64,000 nt of DNA from Opitutaceae bacterium (GTDB lineage Bacteria; Verrucomicrobiota; Verrucomicrobiia; Opitutales; Opitutaceae), in the NCBI GenBank assembly GCA_016711225.1, contig JADJTK010000016.1, forward strand, positions 1 through 64,000, read 5' to 3'. Shown here in pieces: positions 1-6,837 of the stretch. The stretch's first letter is position 1. Each line of letters begins with the position of its first letter. The notes beneath the pieces are model-generated. The model saw only the letters and a program-made list of their open reading frames with translations, made no database searches and was not told the DNA's origin. The translations under genes and the position numbers were made by a program.

Positions 1-154
1 GGTGTGCCCAGTTTTTCACCATCGGGTTCTGGCGTCCTCGCGATCCGACCGGAGTTCGCGATCGGCGAGTCGGAACCTCCCAGGCGAGCAGCATCTACAA
101 CCTCCGATTGCGGAATTCGTTCTCTCCCGGAGTGTTCGTTCGTCGCGCTCTATC

Positions 155-442
155 ATGTCGGGAAACAGCCAAGCGCAAGCGTATGCTCTGTACGGCTTGC
201 ATGAGATCGGATCCGCCCGATTCCCCAAGCTCAGGAGACTTCCGAGCGAAATCCGGCACTCTGACGATGCGGGCTGGGTGTACGACTCTGGACATCGAGA
301 AGAAGGGCTATCGTACGTATTCAAAGATCACACCTATCTCATACGAGAAGAAAAACCGGAGGCCAACAAGACACCACTGCCAACTCCGGTAGAGCGTCCG
401 CCTTCCAATCACGGTCCGGTGCCCGGAGCGGCAGACCTCTGA
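155..442 (+). CDS. Integron cassette protein 1, unknown function
   Basis: A short soluble protein of about 95 residues that I do not recognise. The start is uncertain: ATG at 155 opens a compact protein (MSGNSQAQAYALYG), but the frame stays open to the left edge with a GTG at position 2. No clear Shine-Dalgarno is visible and the cassette's own upstream core site is outside the window. The C-terminal ~27 residues (from EANKTPLPTP to GAADL) are translated attC sequence, so the native protein may effectively end near residue 68. First visible member of the + strand cassette array. Confidence 0.5.
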   Translation: MSGNSQAQAYALYGLHEIGSARFPKLRRLPSEIRHSDDAGWVYDSGHREEGLSYVFKDHTYLIREEKPEANKTPLPTPVERPPSNHGPVPGAADL

Positions 443-450
443 CGTTCGCC
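361..450 (+). other. attC-like cassette recombination site 1
   Basis: Imperfect inverted repeat with outer arms GGCCAAC and GTTCGCC. An inner paired segment (CTGCC about 8 bases inside the left arm, GGCAG inside the right) and a central block CCGCCTTCCAATC are shared with the other sites. Length (90 bp), position at the 3' end of an ORF and location just before the next start fit an integron attC. The core GTTCGCC departs from the usual GTTRRRY at position 4. It contains the last codons and stop of the preceding ORF. Confidence 0.8.
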
Positions 451-458
451 GAAAACAA

Positions 459-830
459 ATGATCTCCCCACTGACAGACCACCCAATGGCATGGATTGTC
501 GCTTTTGTGAATGTTGCCAGCTTCCTGATTGCGGGCATCGGTGCCGTCGCACTCGCCTTCCGTTATAAGCGCTGGCACTGGCTTGCCATTGCTATCGCGG
601 TGCTGATGACGGTGATGCCGACGATCGTCGACTCGGCTTCCAGCGGAAAGACTCCCTTCGCACCGTATGATGAGGCTGTGCCTGTTCCACCCGGCAGCGA
701 TGCTGTCAAAATCACGAAGACATTTACTCCATGGTCATATCTAGCGACCGCGGTAGCGCTGTTGGCAGTTGTCGCAATCAAGGATGAGAAACGAAAGGCG
801 AACCAGATCGCACATCCAACGACTCTATGA
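459..830 (+). CDS. Cassette 2: small membrane protein
   Basis: A 123-residue protein with three apparent membrane segments: residues ~11-34, ~41-60 and ~93-107, the last followed by a basic tail KDEKRK. A loop containing a PYDEAVPVPPGSD stretch separates segments two and three. The ATG lies 8 bases after the preceding attC core, as is usual for cassettes with minimal 5' leaders. The last dozen residues (ANQIAHPTTL) are encoded by the left arm of the next attC. No family recognised. Confidence 0.7.
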   Translation: MISPLTDHPMAWIVAFVNVASFLIAGIGAVALAFRYKRWHWLAIAIAVLMTVMPTIVDSASSGKTPFAPYDEAVPVPPGSDAVKITKTFTPWSYLATAVALLAVVAIKDEKRKANQIAHPTTL

Positions 831-885
831 TGCCGTTTCCAATCAGCGTCCGCGATTCGTCGTGGCTGAGCATGTAGCGTTCGCC
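797..885 (+). other. attC-like cassette recombination site 2
   Basis: Outer arms GGCGAAC and GTTCGCC are perfect reverse complements. The interior carries CCGTTTCCAATCA, a variant of the central block of the other sites. 89 bp. The following lipoprotein gene starts 3 bases after the core. Confidence 0.85.
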
Positions 886-888
886 AAA

Positions 889-1404
889 ATGAAGATCACC
901 TTCCTACTTCTTCTCACAGTCCTCTTCGCGGGATGTGCGAGCGTTGAAAATCGACCGCTCTTATCGAGCCCGCCGAGGGAAATAGCTGTTGGGACTTCGG
1001 TGAAAGTCTTCGGTCAGGGGCTCTCGAAGTCCGAATGGGTCGAGTTGCCTGCGGGGGTCTATATTTCCCGCTTCGAAAGAGACGGCAGTCGCTACTACCT
1101 GCGCGATGATCCTCTGGTTCGGATCAAGACGCTCTATCCCGAGACCCAAAGGCCAGGTGGGATCGTGTACTACCGGCTGACAGGGCGGTTCCATGCATTC
1201 GCAGCCATGACGGGTCCGATTCATATGTGGATGGGAGTTGGCCTTGCGACCGTTGGAAGCAAGGGCCAGTTGTTGCCGTTCCCGATGGGCGTGGTTCCGG
1301 ACGAAGTCCTCGCCACATTCAAAGATGAGGCGAACAAGCCACTACATGGAACGCCGGCAGAAGCCCCGTCCTCTTCGACCGAGTCCGAGGGCCGGCGTCC
1401 CTGA
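889..1404 (+). CDS. Cassette 3: lipoprotein, unknown function
   Basis: A 171-residue predicted lipoprotein. The N-terminus MKITFLLLLTVLFAGC is a clear type II signal peptide with lipobox LFAGC. ATG 889 was chosen because it follows the attC core by three bases and opens the signal peptide; an upstream in-frame start would have to translate the preceding attC. The mature part looks like a small beta-rich domain (SVKVFGQGLSKSEWVELP near its start) that I cannot place. The C-terminal tail from EANKPLHG onward is attC-derived. Confidence 0.75.
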   Translation: MKITFLLLLTVLFAGCASVENRPLLSSPPREIAVGTSVKVFGQGLSKSEWVELPAGVYISRFERDGSRYYLRDDPLVRIKTLYPETQRPGGIVYYRLTGRFHAFAAMTGPIHMWMGVGLATVGSKGQLLPFPMGVVPDEVLATFKDEANKPLHGTPAEAPSSSTESEGRRP

Positions 1405-1419
1405 CCTGAATCGTTCGCC
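1329..1419 (+). other. attC-like cassette recombination site 3
   Basis: Arms GGCGAAC and GTTCGCC with an inner GCCGGC/GCCGGC pairing. 91 bp. The central CCGCCTTCCAATC block is diverged here (GTCCTCTTCGACC). It carries the stop of the preceding lipoprotein. Confidence 0.8.
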
Positions 1420-1519
1420 GAAAGAAGATGCCCCAGCTCCCGTACCTCAGTCAGGGGCTCGAAGTACCTCCGTCGCAGCCGGTGGTTGAAGGTCAGCTGC
1501 CGACTACGTTGGCATCCTG

Positions 1520-1810
1520 GTGCTGAGCGGTGCCGAGACGCGGCTTGTGATCGAGCTCACCCATCGCGATTTCAGTTTCAGCAAGATCGAGTGTTGGATT
1601 CCTCGGTTCACGTGCGACCTGCCTGCCGAGTTGAGAAAGAAAGAAGGGGTTTCTGGGAGCAGCGGCGGCGAGCGGCATTTTCAGATCTGGTTCTCCGGCG
1701 TGCCGCAGAAGAAGGAAGATTTTCCGCGTGGGGGTCACTGCTGCCGAGAGGTCGAGATCCGCGCCATCAAGAAGATCGTCGAGGGCGAGGTTCCGCCCGT
1801 GGTCCGCTAA
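1520..1810 (+). CDS. Cassette 4: small protein, start probably frameshifted
   Basis: About 96 residues from a GTG. Beta-rich segments (RLVIELTHRDFSFSKIE, then HFQIWFSGVP) are followed by a charged C-terminus; no family recognised. The frame is open back to 1490 and reads DYVGILVLSG before the GTG, which looks like real protein. An ATG at 1428, nine bases after the attC core and preceded by GAAAGAAG, opens a different frame that stops at about 1526 after MPQLPYLSQGLEVPPSQP. A single indel between about 1480 and 1510 would join them into one ~125-residue protein, so this may be a broken gene or a sequencing indel. Confidence 0.5.
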   Translation: MLSGAETRLVIELTHRDFSFSKIECWIPRFTCDLPAELRKKEGVSGSSGGERHFQIWFSGVPQKKEDFPRGGHCCREVEIRAIKKIVEGEVPPVVR

Positions 1811-1824
1811 TATGAAAAGCGGAG

Positions 1825-1915
1825 GGCGAACCAGCGGCCAGAGGCCAACGGCGGTTAAGTGCCCGCCTTCCAATCACAGTCCACGGCCCGCCGTGGCTCA
1901 TCCGTAGCGTTCGCC
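1825..1915 (+). other. attC-like cassette recombination site 4
   Basis: Arms GGCGAAC and GTTCGCC with inner ACGGCGG/CCGCCGT pairing and the central block CCGCCTTCCAATCA. 91 bp. It follows the stop codon of the preceding ORF by 15 bases, so here the site is not translated in the gene's frame. The next ATG directly abuts the core. Confidence 0.85.
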
Positions 1916-2407
1916 ATGAAGGCCCTGGTACTTGCTCTTCTTCTCCCCCTCTCCGTGTTCGCTGAAAAGCTCGGTCCGCCAAGTTTGGCTCCGACGCAGG
2001 ATGAGGTGCAGGGCCGTTTTGACTCGGTCGTAGCCGCAGCTGATCGAGTGGAGTTCTCACCGGTCGCCGGCTCCGGGAAAATCGGGCGGGCGGTGTTGGT
2101 GATAAGAAAGAAGGAGGAGATTGCCGGGCTGTCGGACGCCTTCCGGTTTCAGATCGCCGATCCACGGAAAGGCTACGTCGGTGGATCCTACGGCACGTTC
2201 GATATAGTGGTGATAGCAGGCGATGAGGTTCTTTTGCGGGCGAGGCTCTTCGGCGACGACTCCATTGCTTCAGGGTCGCTACACGAGCATTCACAGATCA
2301 CGCTCGCGAAGAATCCGCTTGCCTCACTTTATTCCCGACTGACCCGGCTCGCGGAAGAAGAAGAAAAAAACAGATGGCGAACCAGACAGCAGAGACAACG
2401 GCGGTAA
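1916..2407 (+). CDS. Cassette 5: exported protein, unknown function
   Basis: A 163-residue protein with a Sec signal peptide (MKALVLALLLPLSVFA, cleavage near residue 16). The ATG immediately follows the attC core with no room for a leader. The mature part has alternating beta segments (AVLVIRKKEEIAGL, TFDIVVIAGDEVLLRARLF) and a glutamate/arginine-rich end produced by attC sequence. No family recognised. Confidence 0.7.
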   Translation: MKALVLALLLPLSVFAEKLGPPSLAPTQDEVQGRFDSVVAAADRVEFSPVAGSGKIGRAVLVIRKKEEIAGLSDAFRFQIADPRKGYVGGSYGTFDIVVIAGDEVLLRARLFGDDSIASGSLHEHSQITLAKNPLASLYSRLTRLAEEEEKNRWRTRQQRQRR

Positions 2408-2461
2408 AGTGTCCGCCTTCCAATCACTGCTCGCGTCCCGCCGTGTCTCACTTGTGACGTT
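2376..2461 (+). other. attC-like site 5, left part, split by IS insertion
   Basis: Starts with arm GGCGAAC, has inner CGGCGG/CCGCCG pairing and the CCGCCTTCCAATCA block, and should end in a GTTCGSC core. Instead, directly after GT(T) at 2459-2461, the sequence becomes the end of the IS110-type element. The missing bases TCGGC appear on the far side of the element at 4152-4156. An almost identical complete site is present on the minus strand at 62163-62254. Confidence 0.8.
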
Positions 2462-2463
2462 GA

Positions 2464-2475
2464 TATAGATGCGTG
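2464..2475 (+). repeat. IS subterminal inverted repeat, left
   Basis: TATAGATGCGTG, a perfect reverse complement of the copy near the other end of the element, three to five bases inside the junction with the attC core. Confidence 0.85.
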
Positions 2476-2904
2476 GAGTCAACTGCGGATAATAGAAAAC
2501 TGGTCCGTCTCGGGTGGTGAGGCAGAAATGGGTGAACTCCGCCGCGGTGGCGGCAGCGAACAACGTCCGGTCCGTACTAACAGGGCGACGTCATCTGGGA
2601 TGCTTATCCCCTGGGGCCAAGGCCCCGTGAACGAGCTGAAATTCGCGGATCACAACCGCAGGAACAGATACCGTCGTGCCCGCACAATCTCGGCGCGGAC
2701 ATGGGCGCCGCCCTAGGGGCGACGCTTGTTCGCAACGTCTACGTGCATAGGCCGGGTGAACCGGACGTTGTAGGCTGCCGCCTTTGGCGCAGCGGCGATG
2801 GGAAAGAACGGTGGAAAGTTGAAGGTGAAACCTGGCGACTCGAGCTCCGGTCGGGCCGGGCCGAGAATGGACCGTTACGTTCGTCGCAGGCCCGGCCCGA
2901 CCGG
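2476..2904 (-). ncRNA. Candidate bridge-RNA region downstream of the IS transposase
   Basis: About 430 non-coding bases lie between the transposase stop and the element end; the upstream side has only ~130. In the IS1111 group the recombination-guiding bridge RNA is encoded downstream of the transposase, so this is where one is expected. A perfect 16-bp inverted repeat (2847-2862 with 2889-2904, 26-base loop) abuts the stop codon, and GGGGCC-AA-GGCCCC is at 2613-2626. I cannot fold the RNA or locate its target and donor loops, so exact ends are unknown. Confidence 0.4.
2847..2904 (-). terminator. Perfect 16-bp hairpin after the transposase stop
   Basis: CCGGTCGGGCCGGGCC and its exact complement are separated by 26 bases and end one base before the transposase stop codon. 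There is no T-tract, so it could be a transcription barrier or a stem of the putative bridge RNA. Confidence 0.45.
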
Positions 2905-4017
2905 CTAACGGGCGGGTGCGGGGACCAGATGGAGCATGGCCCACACAAAGCCGGCCATCTCGCGGGCCAGTGCCACCACGATCTTCTGCTTGAGCTTGCC
3001 GCGAGCCAACAGGTGGCGGCCGCGCTTGTGCAGCCTGACCTGTATCTTCCACGACAACTCGCGTTGGTCGGTTGGCTGGCTCTCCTGGCGCTTGCTCAGC
3101 TCGGCGGAAACCTTGGGCACATTGAGGGCGCACTGCACCGTCTCGATGAGCATCCAGCGAGCGTGGGCGTTGCCGGCCTTGGTGATGGAGCCCAGTCGAT
3201 GTGTTTGGCCGCTGGATTCTTCCCGAGGCACCAGGCCGAGGAAGGCCATGAGGTCGCGCGGATGCTTGAAGCGGCGAATGTCCCCGATTTCGGCGACCAC
3301 CACGGTGGCGGCGGTGAGCTGGAAGCCGCGCAGGGTCATGAGCGCCTTAACGAAGGGATACATATCCCACTGGGGCACCTGGACGGCGATCAGCGCGTCG
3401 AGGCGTTCCACTCGATTGATGCACTGCTCCATGGCGAGCAGGTACTCCTGGAGCACGGCCTTATGGGCGGCCAGTGGGATGGTGAGCGAGCGCAGGTAAC
3501 GCAGGTGGGCCTCGCTCCAGTTGGCCGTGCCCTTGTAGTGGTAGCCCAGACGCAGGAGAAAGGACTTGATGCGTTGTTTGGCGCGGGTGAGGTCCTCGAC
3601 CGCATCCGAACGAGCGCGGGCAAGGTCGCGAATAGATTCGTCGACCTCGTCGGGCACGTTGATGGCAGTGAGATCACCGGCGCGCAGCAGACGCGCCAGC
3701 AACTCGGCGTCTCGCCGATCGGTCTTCTGGCGTTTGCCGCCGGGTACGGGCATCTTCGAGGGCGCCACGACAATGCAGTCGGTCTTCATCGCCTGCAGGT
3801 GCCGGGCGATGACAAAGCCGGTCGGGCCAGCTTCGTAGGCCACGTGCAGCGTGGCGCCGTCGGCGCGCAACTTGGTGAGCGCGCGCTCCAGGGCGTGCAG
3901 GTCGGAGCTGATCTCCCCGAACTGGCGCAGTTCGCCCGTGCGGCCGTCTTCGGCTACGGCGATCTGGATGGTATCTTTGTGGACATCGAGTCCGATGAAC
4001 CTATCGTGCTTTTTCAT
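2905..4017 (-). CDS. IS110-family transposase
   Basis: A 370-residue DEDD recombinase that catalyses insertion and excision of the surrounding element. The N-terminal RuvC-like domain shows D11 (GLDVHKD), E62 (AYEAGP), and D100/D103 (KTDRRDAE). A helical linker follows. The C-terminal Tnp20-type domain has LRGFQ, DLMAFLGLVP and LGSITKAGN, whose serine corresponds to the catalytic serine of the family. ATG 4017 is chosen because AAAGGAGA lies 8 bases upstream and MKKHDRFIGLDVHKD is the usual start; longer in-frame extensions cross the IS end. Length is typical and the frame is intact, so it is probably functional. Confidence 0.93.
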   Translation of the reverse strand: MKKHDRFIGLDVHKDTIQIAVAEDGRTGELRQFGEISSDLHALERALTKLRADGATLHVAYEAGPTGFVIARHLQAMKTDCIVVAPSKMPVPGGKRQKTDRRDAELLARLLRAGDLTAINVPDEVDESIRDLARARSDAVEDLTRAKQRIKSFLLRLGYHYKGTANWSEAHLRYLRSLTIPLAAHKAVLQEYLLAMEQCINRVERLDALIAVQVPQWDMYPFVKALMTLRGFQLTAATVVVAEIGDIRRFKHPRDLMAFLGLVPREESSGQTHRLGSITKAGNAHARWMLIETVQCALNVPKVSAELSKRQESQPTDQRELSWKIQVRLHKRGRHLLARGKLKQKIVVALAREMAGFVWAMLHLVPAPAR

Positions 4018-4134
4018 GTGCTGGTCTCCTTTCTTGGTGGTTGGTGTTAGCAACCCCACCATGCGGCTCGGCTCGCTTTTCGCGAGCAACCCGCGTCCCT
4101 GGGGACCAGCACCTTCTTTTGCCAGCGGTCGTTT

Positions 4135-4146
4135 CACGCATCTATA
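4135..4146 (+). repeat. IS subterminal inverted repeat, right
   Basis: CACGCATCTATA, the exact reverse complement of 2464-2475. It is followed by GTGTC and then by the attC core remainder TCGGC. Confidence 0.85.
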
Positions 4147-4163
4147 GTGTCTCGGCGCAGAAT

Positions 4164-4598
4164 ATGGCCCTCCCTCACCTAGTTCGCTGGTATCTCGGCA
4201 TACTCGCACTGCTGCTTTGTGGTTGCGCTGGGTTACCTCAAGAGCAGCCGGCTCTGTCTGTTGTAGCCAGCGCCCATGACGTCCGCGGAGATCTCTGGTT
4301 TGAGGTGCTCCAGCCAGCGAATCTCGCTGGCACTGAGCTGTCGTTTCGTTCAGTTGCTCCGAGTAAGCGAAGGCAAATGAGCGGCAAGATTTGGCGGCTG
4401 CAGCTTCGCGAAGCGCAGAAAGTGGACTTATTGAGGCAAGCTGAAGTCCTCCGAGGATTCAAGGCGCATGTGCGTGGAGGTGGAGATCCGCGAGAGTATC
4501 AGAACGGTCGTTTCATCCGATTTCTCTCATTCCGAGATCTCCTCGGCCCGCCAATCGAGTGCGAGATGGAGCCGACACCACATCCAACGCCTCTATAA
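4164..4598 (+). CDS. Cassette 6: lipoprotein, unknown function
   Basis: A 144-residue predicted lipoprotein with signal MALPHLVRWYLGILALLLCGC. The ATG is 8 bases after the restored attC core TCGGC on the far side of the IS, so this cassette was downstream of attC 5 before the insertion. The mature protein has a basic middle (APSKRRQMSGKIWRLQLRE) and ends in EPTPHPTPL, which is attC-encoded. No family recognised. The insertion separates it from the rest of the array and from any promoter to the left. Confidence 0.7.
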   Translation: MALPHLVRWYLGILALLLCGCAGLPQEQPALSVVASAHDVRGDLWFEVLQPANLAGTELSFRSVAPSKRRQMSGKIWRLQLREAQKVDLLRQAEVLRGFKAHVRGGGDPREYQNGRFIRFLSFRDLLGPPIECEMEPTPHPTPL

Positions 4599-4655
4599 TG
4601 TCCGCCTTCCAATCAATATTCCGCAATTCGGCGTGGCTGAGTTGATGTGTATCGG
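4571..4655 (+). other. attC-like site 6, degenerate core
   Basis: Same layout and central block (TCCGCCTTCCAATCA) as the neighbours, and nearly the same interior as site 2 and the right-hand site at 61689-61781. The outer arms are changed: GCCGACAC on the left and GTGTATCGG on the right. 85 bp. Possibly a decayed or variant recombination core. Confidence 0.65.
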
Positions 4656-4665
4656 AAAAATAGTG

Positions 4666-5049
4666 ATGCCTGCCCATTTCCCAACGTTCCTCGCCGAGGT
4701 AAGCGACAAGATGAATTCTTGGCCGGCTCTGATCGCTTGGGTTGCTGGAATTTCGGCGGCAAGCGTCGTCGCCCTAAGGAAGAGAAGTTGGCTGGCCGCT
4801 ATTCCCGGACTTCTGGCGCTTCTGTGGGCGTGGGGTGCTTGCGACATTGTGGCGGATCGTTTCATGCGCCCGGCCGTGATCACGGAGCTTGGTATGTCCT
4901 ACATCCTGATCGAGTACGTCCCGCTGGCGGTGTTCTTGGTGCTTCTCCTGATCAGAACGAAGAAATCGCCGAACCAGCGGCCAGATGGAACGGCGGCAAA
5001 GGCCCCGCCTTCCAATCCGAGTCAGGCGGCCGCCGTCCCTAATCCGTAA
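4666..5049 (+). CDS. Cassette 7: small membrane protein
   Basis: A 127-residue protein with three to four membrane segments (ALIAWVAGISAASVVAL, AAIPGLLALLWAWGA, YVPLAVFLVLLLI). The start is taken at ATG 4666, ten bases beyond the degenerate core; a second ATG at residue 16 (MNSWPALIAW) is plausible. The tail from PNQRPDGT to VPNP is attC-derived. Function unknown. Confidence 0.65.
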   Translation: MPAHFPTFLAEVSDKMNSWPALIAWVAGISAASVVALRKRSWLAAIPGLLALLWAWGACDIVADRFMRPAVITELGMSYILIEYVPLAVFLVLLLIRTKKSPNQRPDGTAAKAPPSNPSQAAAVPNP

Positions 5050-5058
5050 GCGTTCGCC
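4968..5058 (+). other. attC-like cassette recombination site 7
   Basis: Arms GCCGAAC and GTTCGCC, inner ACGGCGGC/GCCGCCGT pairing, central block CCGCCTTCCAATC. 91 bp. The next gene begins with GTG two bases after the core. Confidence 0.82.
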
Positions 5059-5060
5059 AA

Positions 5061-5579
5061 GTGAAGCTCGCGCTATTCATCCTGCTGTTTGGCGCCGTTC
5101 TCGCGGTAACCCTGAAAGCCTGGCCAAAAATGAGGCGCACCGCGAAAGTATTCATTGGTCTTGGCCTTGCTGGAGTATTGGCCGTTGTTGCCTTTGTGTT
5201 TCTTGCGTTCAGCCCGGCACGTGAAGAAAGCGCGAAGCATTTGGCTCGTGTTGATTGGCTACCGATTGAGGCCCGTGACGTGACCTACGCTAAAAGTGAC
5301 GGATTCGGTTGGTTCACCTGCTACGAGTGCAGCCTGCCGAAAGAAGCACTGGACCGCATGGCCCAGAACGAAGGATGGAAGCTGGAGCCGAAGATCGATG
5401 TCCACACCGGTCTACGGATGATTCTTGGTTTACCTGCACTGAAGAAGACTGAGTACGGAGAGATCGATTTAGTCGCGAGAGCGATGTTTTTCGAAAAGCG
5501 ACAGCCGAACGGCGGCGGCATCACCGTTATCTACGACCTCGATGCCGGTCGGCTATTTGTCCATGAAAGCCACAGATAA
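5061..5579 (+). CDS. Cassette 8: membrane-anchored protein, unknown function
   Basis: A 172-residue protein with two N-terminal membrane segments (residues ~2-17 and ~30-50) and an extracytoplasmic domain of ~120 residues containing DGFGWFTCYECSLP and ending GRLFVHESHR. The GTG start is used because it sits two bases from the attC core and no other start precedes the first membrane helix. Unlike most cassette ORFs here it stops before the attC. No family recognised. Confidence 0.7.
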   Translation: MKLALFILLFGAVLAVTLKAWPKMRRTAKVFIGLGLAGVLAVVAFVFLAFSPAREESAKHLARVDWLPIEARDVTYAKSDGFGWFTCYECSLPKEALDRMAQNEGWKLEPKIDVHTGLRMILGLPALKKTEYGEIDLVARAMFFEKRQPNGGGITVIYDLDAGRLFVHESHR

Positions 5580-5585
5580 GCGGAG

Positions 5586-5677
5586 GGCGAACCAATACAG
5601 CGGCCAGAGCGCAACGCCGGAGCGACGTCCGTTTCAACTTTCACACCGTCCCCGGCGTGGCTCCCTGAGCGTTCGGC
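5586..5677 (+). other. attC-like cassette recombination site 8
   Basis: Left arm GGCGAAC, right core GTTCGGC (the same core inferred for the site split by the IS). Inner GCCGG/CCGGC pairing. The central block is reduced to CCGTTTCAACTTTC. 92 bp. It is the last attC-like site that I can recognise in the left array. Confidence 0.8.
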
Positions 5678-5690
5678 AAAGAGATGAAGT

Positions 5691-6155
5691 ATGGCCTACC
5701 TGAAGAGACTGCTTTGTCGTCTCGTTTCCCTCGCCTTCTTGGTGGCGCTCTTCGGATGCTCCCGGCCCCCGGAGGTGTATTCGGTCGAGTTCTTCGACGG
5801 TACGGCGCAGGTGCTGGCCACCGGCACGATCACCCTGCCCTCGGTCCCACCGAGGGAGGGGATGATCCGCGGTAGCTACAGTCTCGAGTTTCACCCACAC
5901 CGGAAGCGGGACAAAGCTGCCGATTGTTTTCTCCGCCTTCTGGTGCCCCGGGAAAGGGGAGAGGTTGTCTTGCATCTCGACGTGGAGAACACCTGTGCAC
6001 CGCGGGAGTACAACTTCATGCCGGGTCAGGCCTACGCGAATGTCTTCCTCTGCGCCCCGGCAACCGATGCTGCCGTAGTGCAGGCCACCTGGCGTTATGA
6101 GGTCGACGAGGGAAGCGGGCACGGCGGGACCGCCACGCTCCAAAAGAGGAAGTGA
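5691..6155 (+). CDS. Cassette 9: lipoprotein, unknown function
   Basis: A 154-residue predicted lipoprotein with signal peptide and lipobox VALFGC at residues ~18-23, preceded by basic residues. The mature part is beta-rich (EVVLHLDVENTCAPREYNF). A second ATG at 5684 in another frame is a shadow. It follows an attC core by 13 bases, but no attC-like site follows its stop, so it may be the terminal cassette or its site has been lost. A short stretch related to residues ~45-60 recurs near 6838-6880. Confidence 0.7.
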   Translation: MAYLKRLLCRLVSLAFLVALFGCSRPPEVYSVEFFDGTAQVLATGTITLPSVPPREGMIRGSYSLEFHPHRKRDKAADCFLRLLVPRERGEVVLHLDVENTCAPREYNFMPGQAYANVFLCAPATDAAVVQATWRYEVDEGSGHGGTATLQKRK

Positions 6156-6463
6156 CGGAGACCATAAACCCGGGGCCCCAATGGCCCCTGCCGCCAACCG
6201 AGGTCATTGACGGCGCCGGGCCGGACGCGCGTCGCACTGAGCCCGTCGAGCGCGCGGATGAATTGCGCTCGTGGTTCGGTCATGGAGCCGCCAAGGTGGC
6301 GTCGGCAATGTCCTCCGCGTCAGCGCAACTCTTTCGTCCGAACCTTCAGCCCCGCCGCGGCTACGCCCGAGCAGCCCTAGGAAACGCTGGAAGGAAGGCC
6401 TGCTGCTTCGGCTGAGCCGGAAGCGCGGGTCCCCCGATTTGCATCACTGAGCACAACACTCTC
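6156..6463. other. Gene-free stretch at the end of the cassette array
   Basis: About 300 bases with a small GGGGCCCC palindrome at 6174-6181. I see no attC arms, no convincing coding frame and no integrase or attI-like sequence. Confidence 0.4.
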
Positions 6464-6829
6464 ATGAAATCTGCACTTGCGGTAATTGTCGGCTACGCGG
6501 TCTGGACCGCTCTCTGGCTCGGTGGGAACGCCGGGTTTCGCGCGCTCGGGATTCTGTCCAAAGATCAAACCGTGAAGGTTGAGAAGGCCGGGCCTCTCCT
6601 GGCGCTCTTGGTCTTGAGCGTTATCGCCTCGATGGCTGCAGGCTATCTTTGTGGGTGGATGGCAACGACACGGATGCCTCCCTTCGTCTGTGCTGCGCTG
6701 TTGTTGGCCACCGGTGTCGCGGTGCAATGGGGATTCAGTGCACTTTTCCCTGTCTGGTATCACGGTGCCTTCTTGCTGCTGTTGATGCCGGTTTTTCTGC
6801 TGGGGAGTGGCCTTGCCAGGGCCAGTTGA
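6464..6829 (+). CDS. Small four-helix membrane protein
   Basis: A 121-residue hydrophobic protein with about four membrane segments (AVIVGYAVWTALWLGGNAG, LLALLVLSVIASMAAGYLCG, FVCAALLLATGVAVQWGF, AFLLLLMPVFLLGSG). No catalytic motif is visible and I cannot name the family with certainty. It is not flanked by attC-like sequence, so it may be an ordinary chromosomal gene or an array relic. Confidence 0.6.
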   Translation: MKSALAVIVGYAVWTALWLGGNAGFRALGILSKDQTVKVEKAGPLLALLVLSVIASMAAGYLCGWMATTRMPPFVCAALLLATGVAVQWGFSALFPVWYHGAFLLLLMPVFLLGSGLARAS

Positions 6830-6837
6830 AACGCTGA

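Larger units (their letters stand above)
2462..4151 (-). mobile_element. IS110-family (IS1111-type) insertion sequence inside an attC site
   Basis: About 1.69 kb, with a single transposase on the minus strand. Twelve-base perfect inverted repeats sit a few bases in from the ends (TATAGATGCGTG at 2464-2475, its complement at 4135-4146). Subterminal repeats and insertion without obvious target duplication fit the IS1111 group; a subset of that group is known to target integron attC sites. Boundaries come from the interrupted attC core on the left and, on the right, from comparison with a solo copy of the same end at 63001-63034, where similarity stops at the equivalent base. Uncertainty is 1-2 bases at each end. 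Confidence 0.85.

Noticed and set aside
54..60. GTTCGCG near the left edge as a further attC core
   Set aside because: No matching left arm or central block can be seen because the sequence begins just before it, and the flanks do not resemble the other sites.
2324..2563. A minus-strand frame across the IS end and attC 5
   Set aside because: It crosses the junction of the insertion, so it cannot be an ancestral gene, and it has no start context.
1..6200. An integrase gene expected with the cassette array
   Set aside because: No tyrosine recombinase frame is present anywhere in the window; the only recombinase is the IS110-type transposase.
6152..6415. An 87-codon plus-strand frame after cassette 9
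   Set aside because: It overlaps the stop of the lipoprotein gene, has no recognisable domain or leader, and composition does not distinguish it from background.
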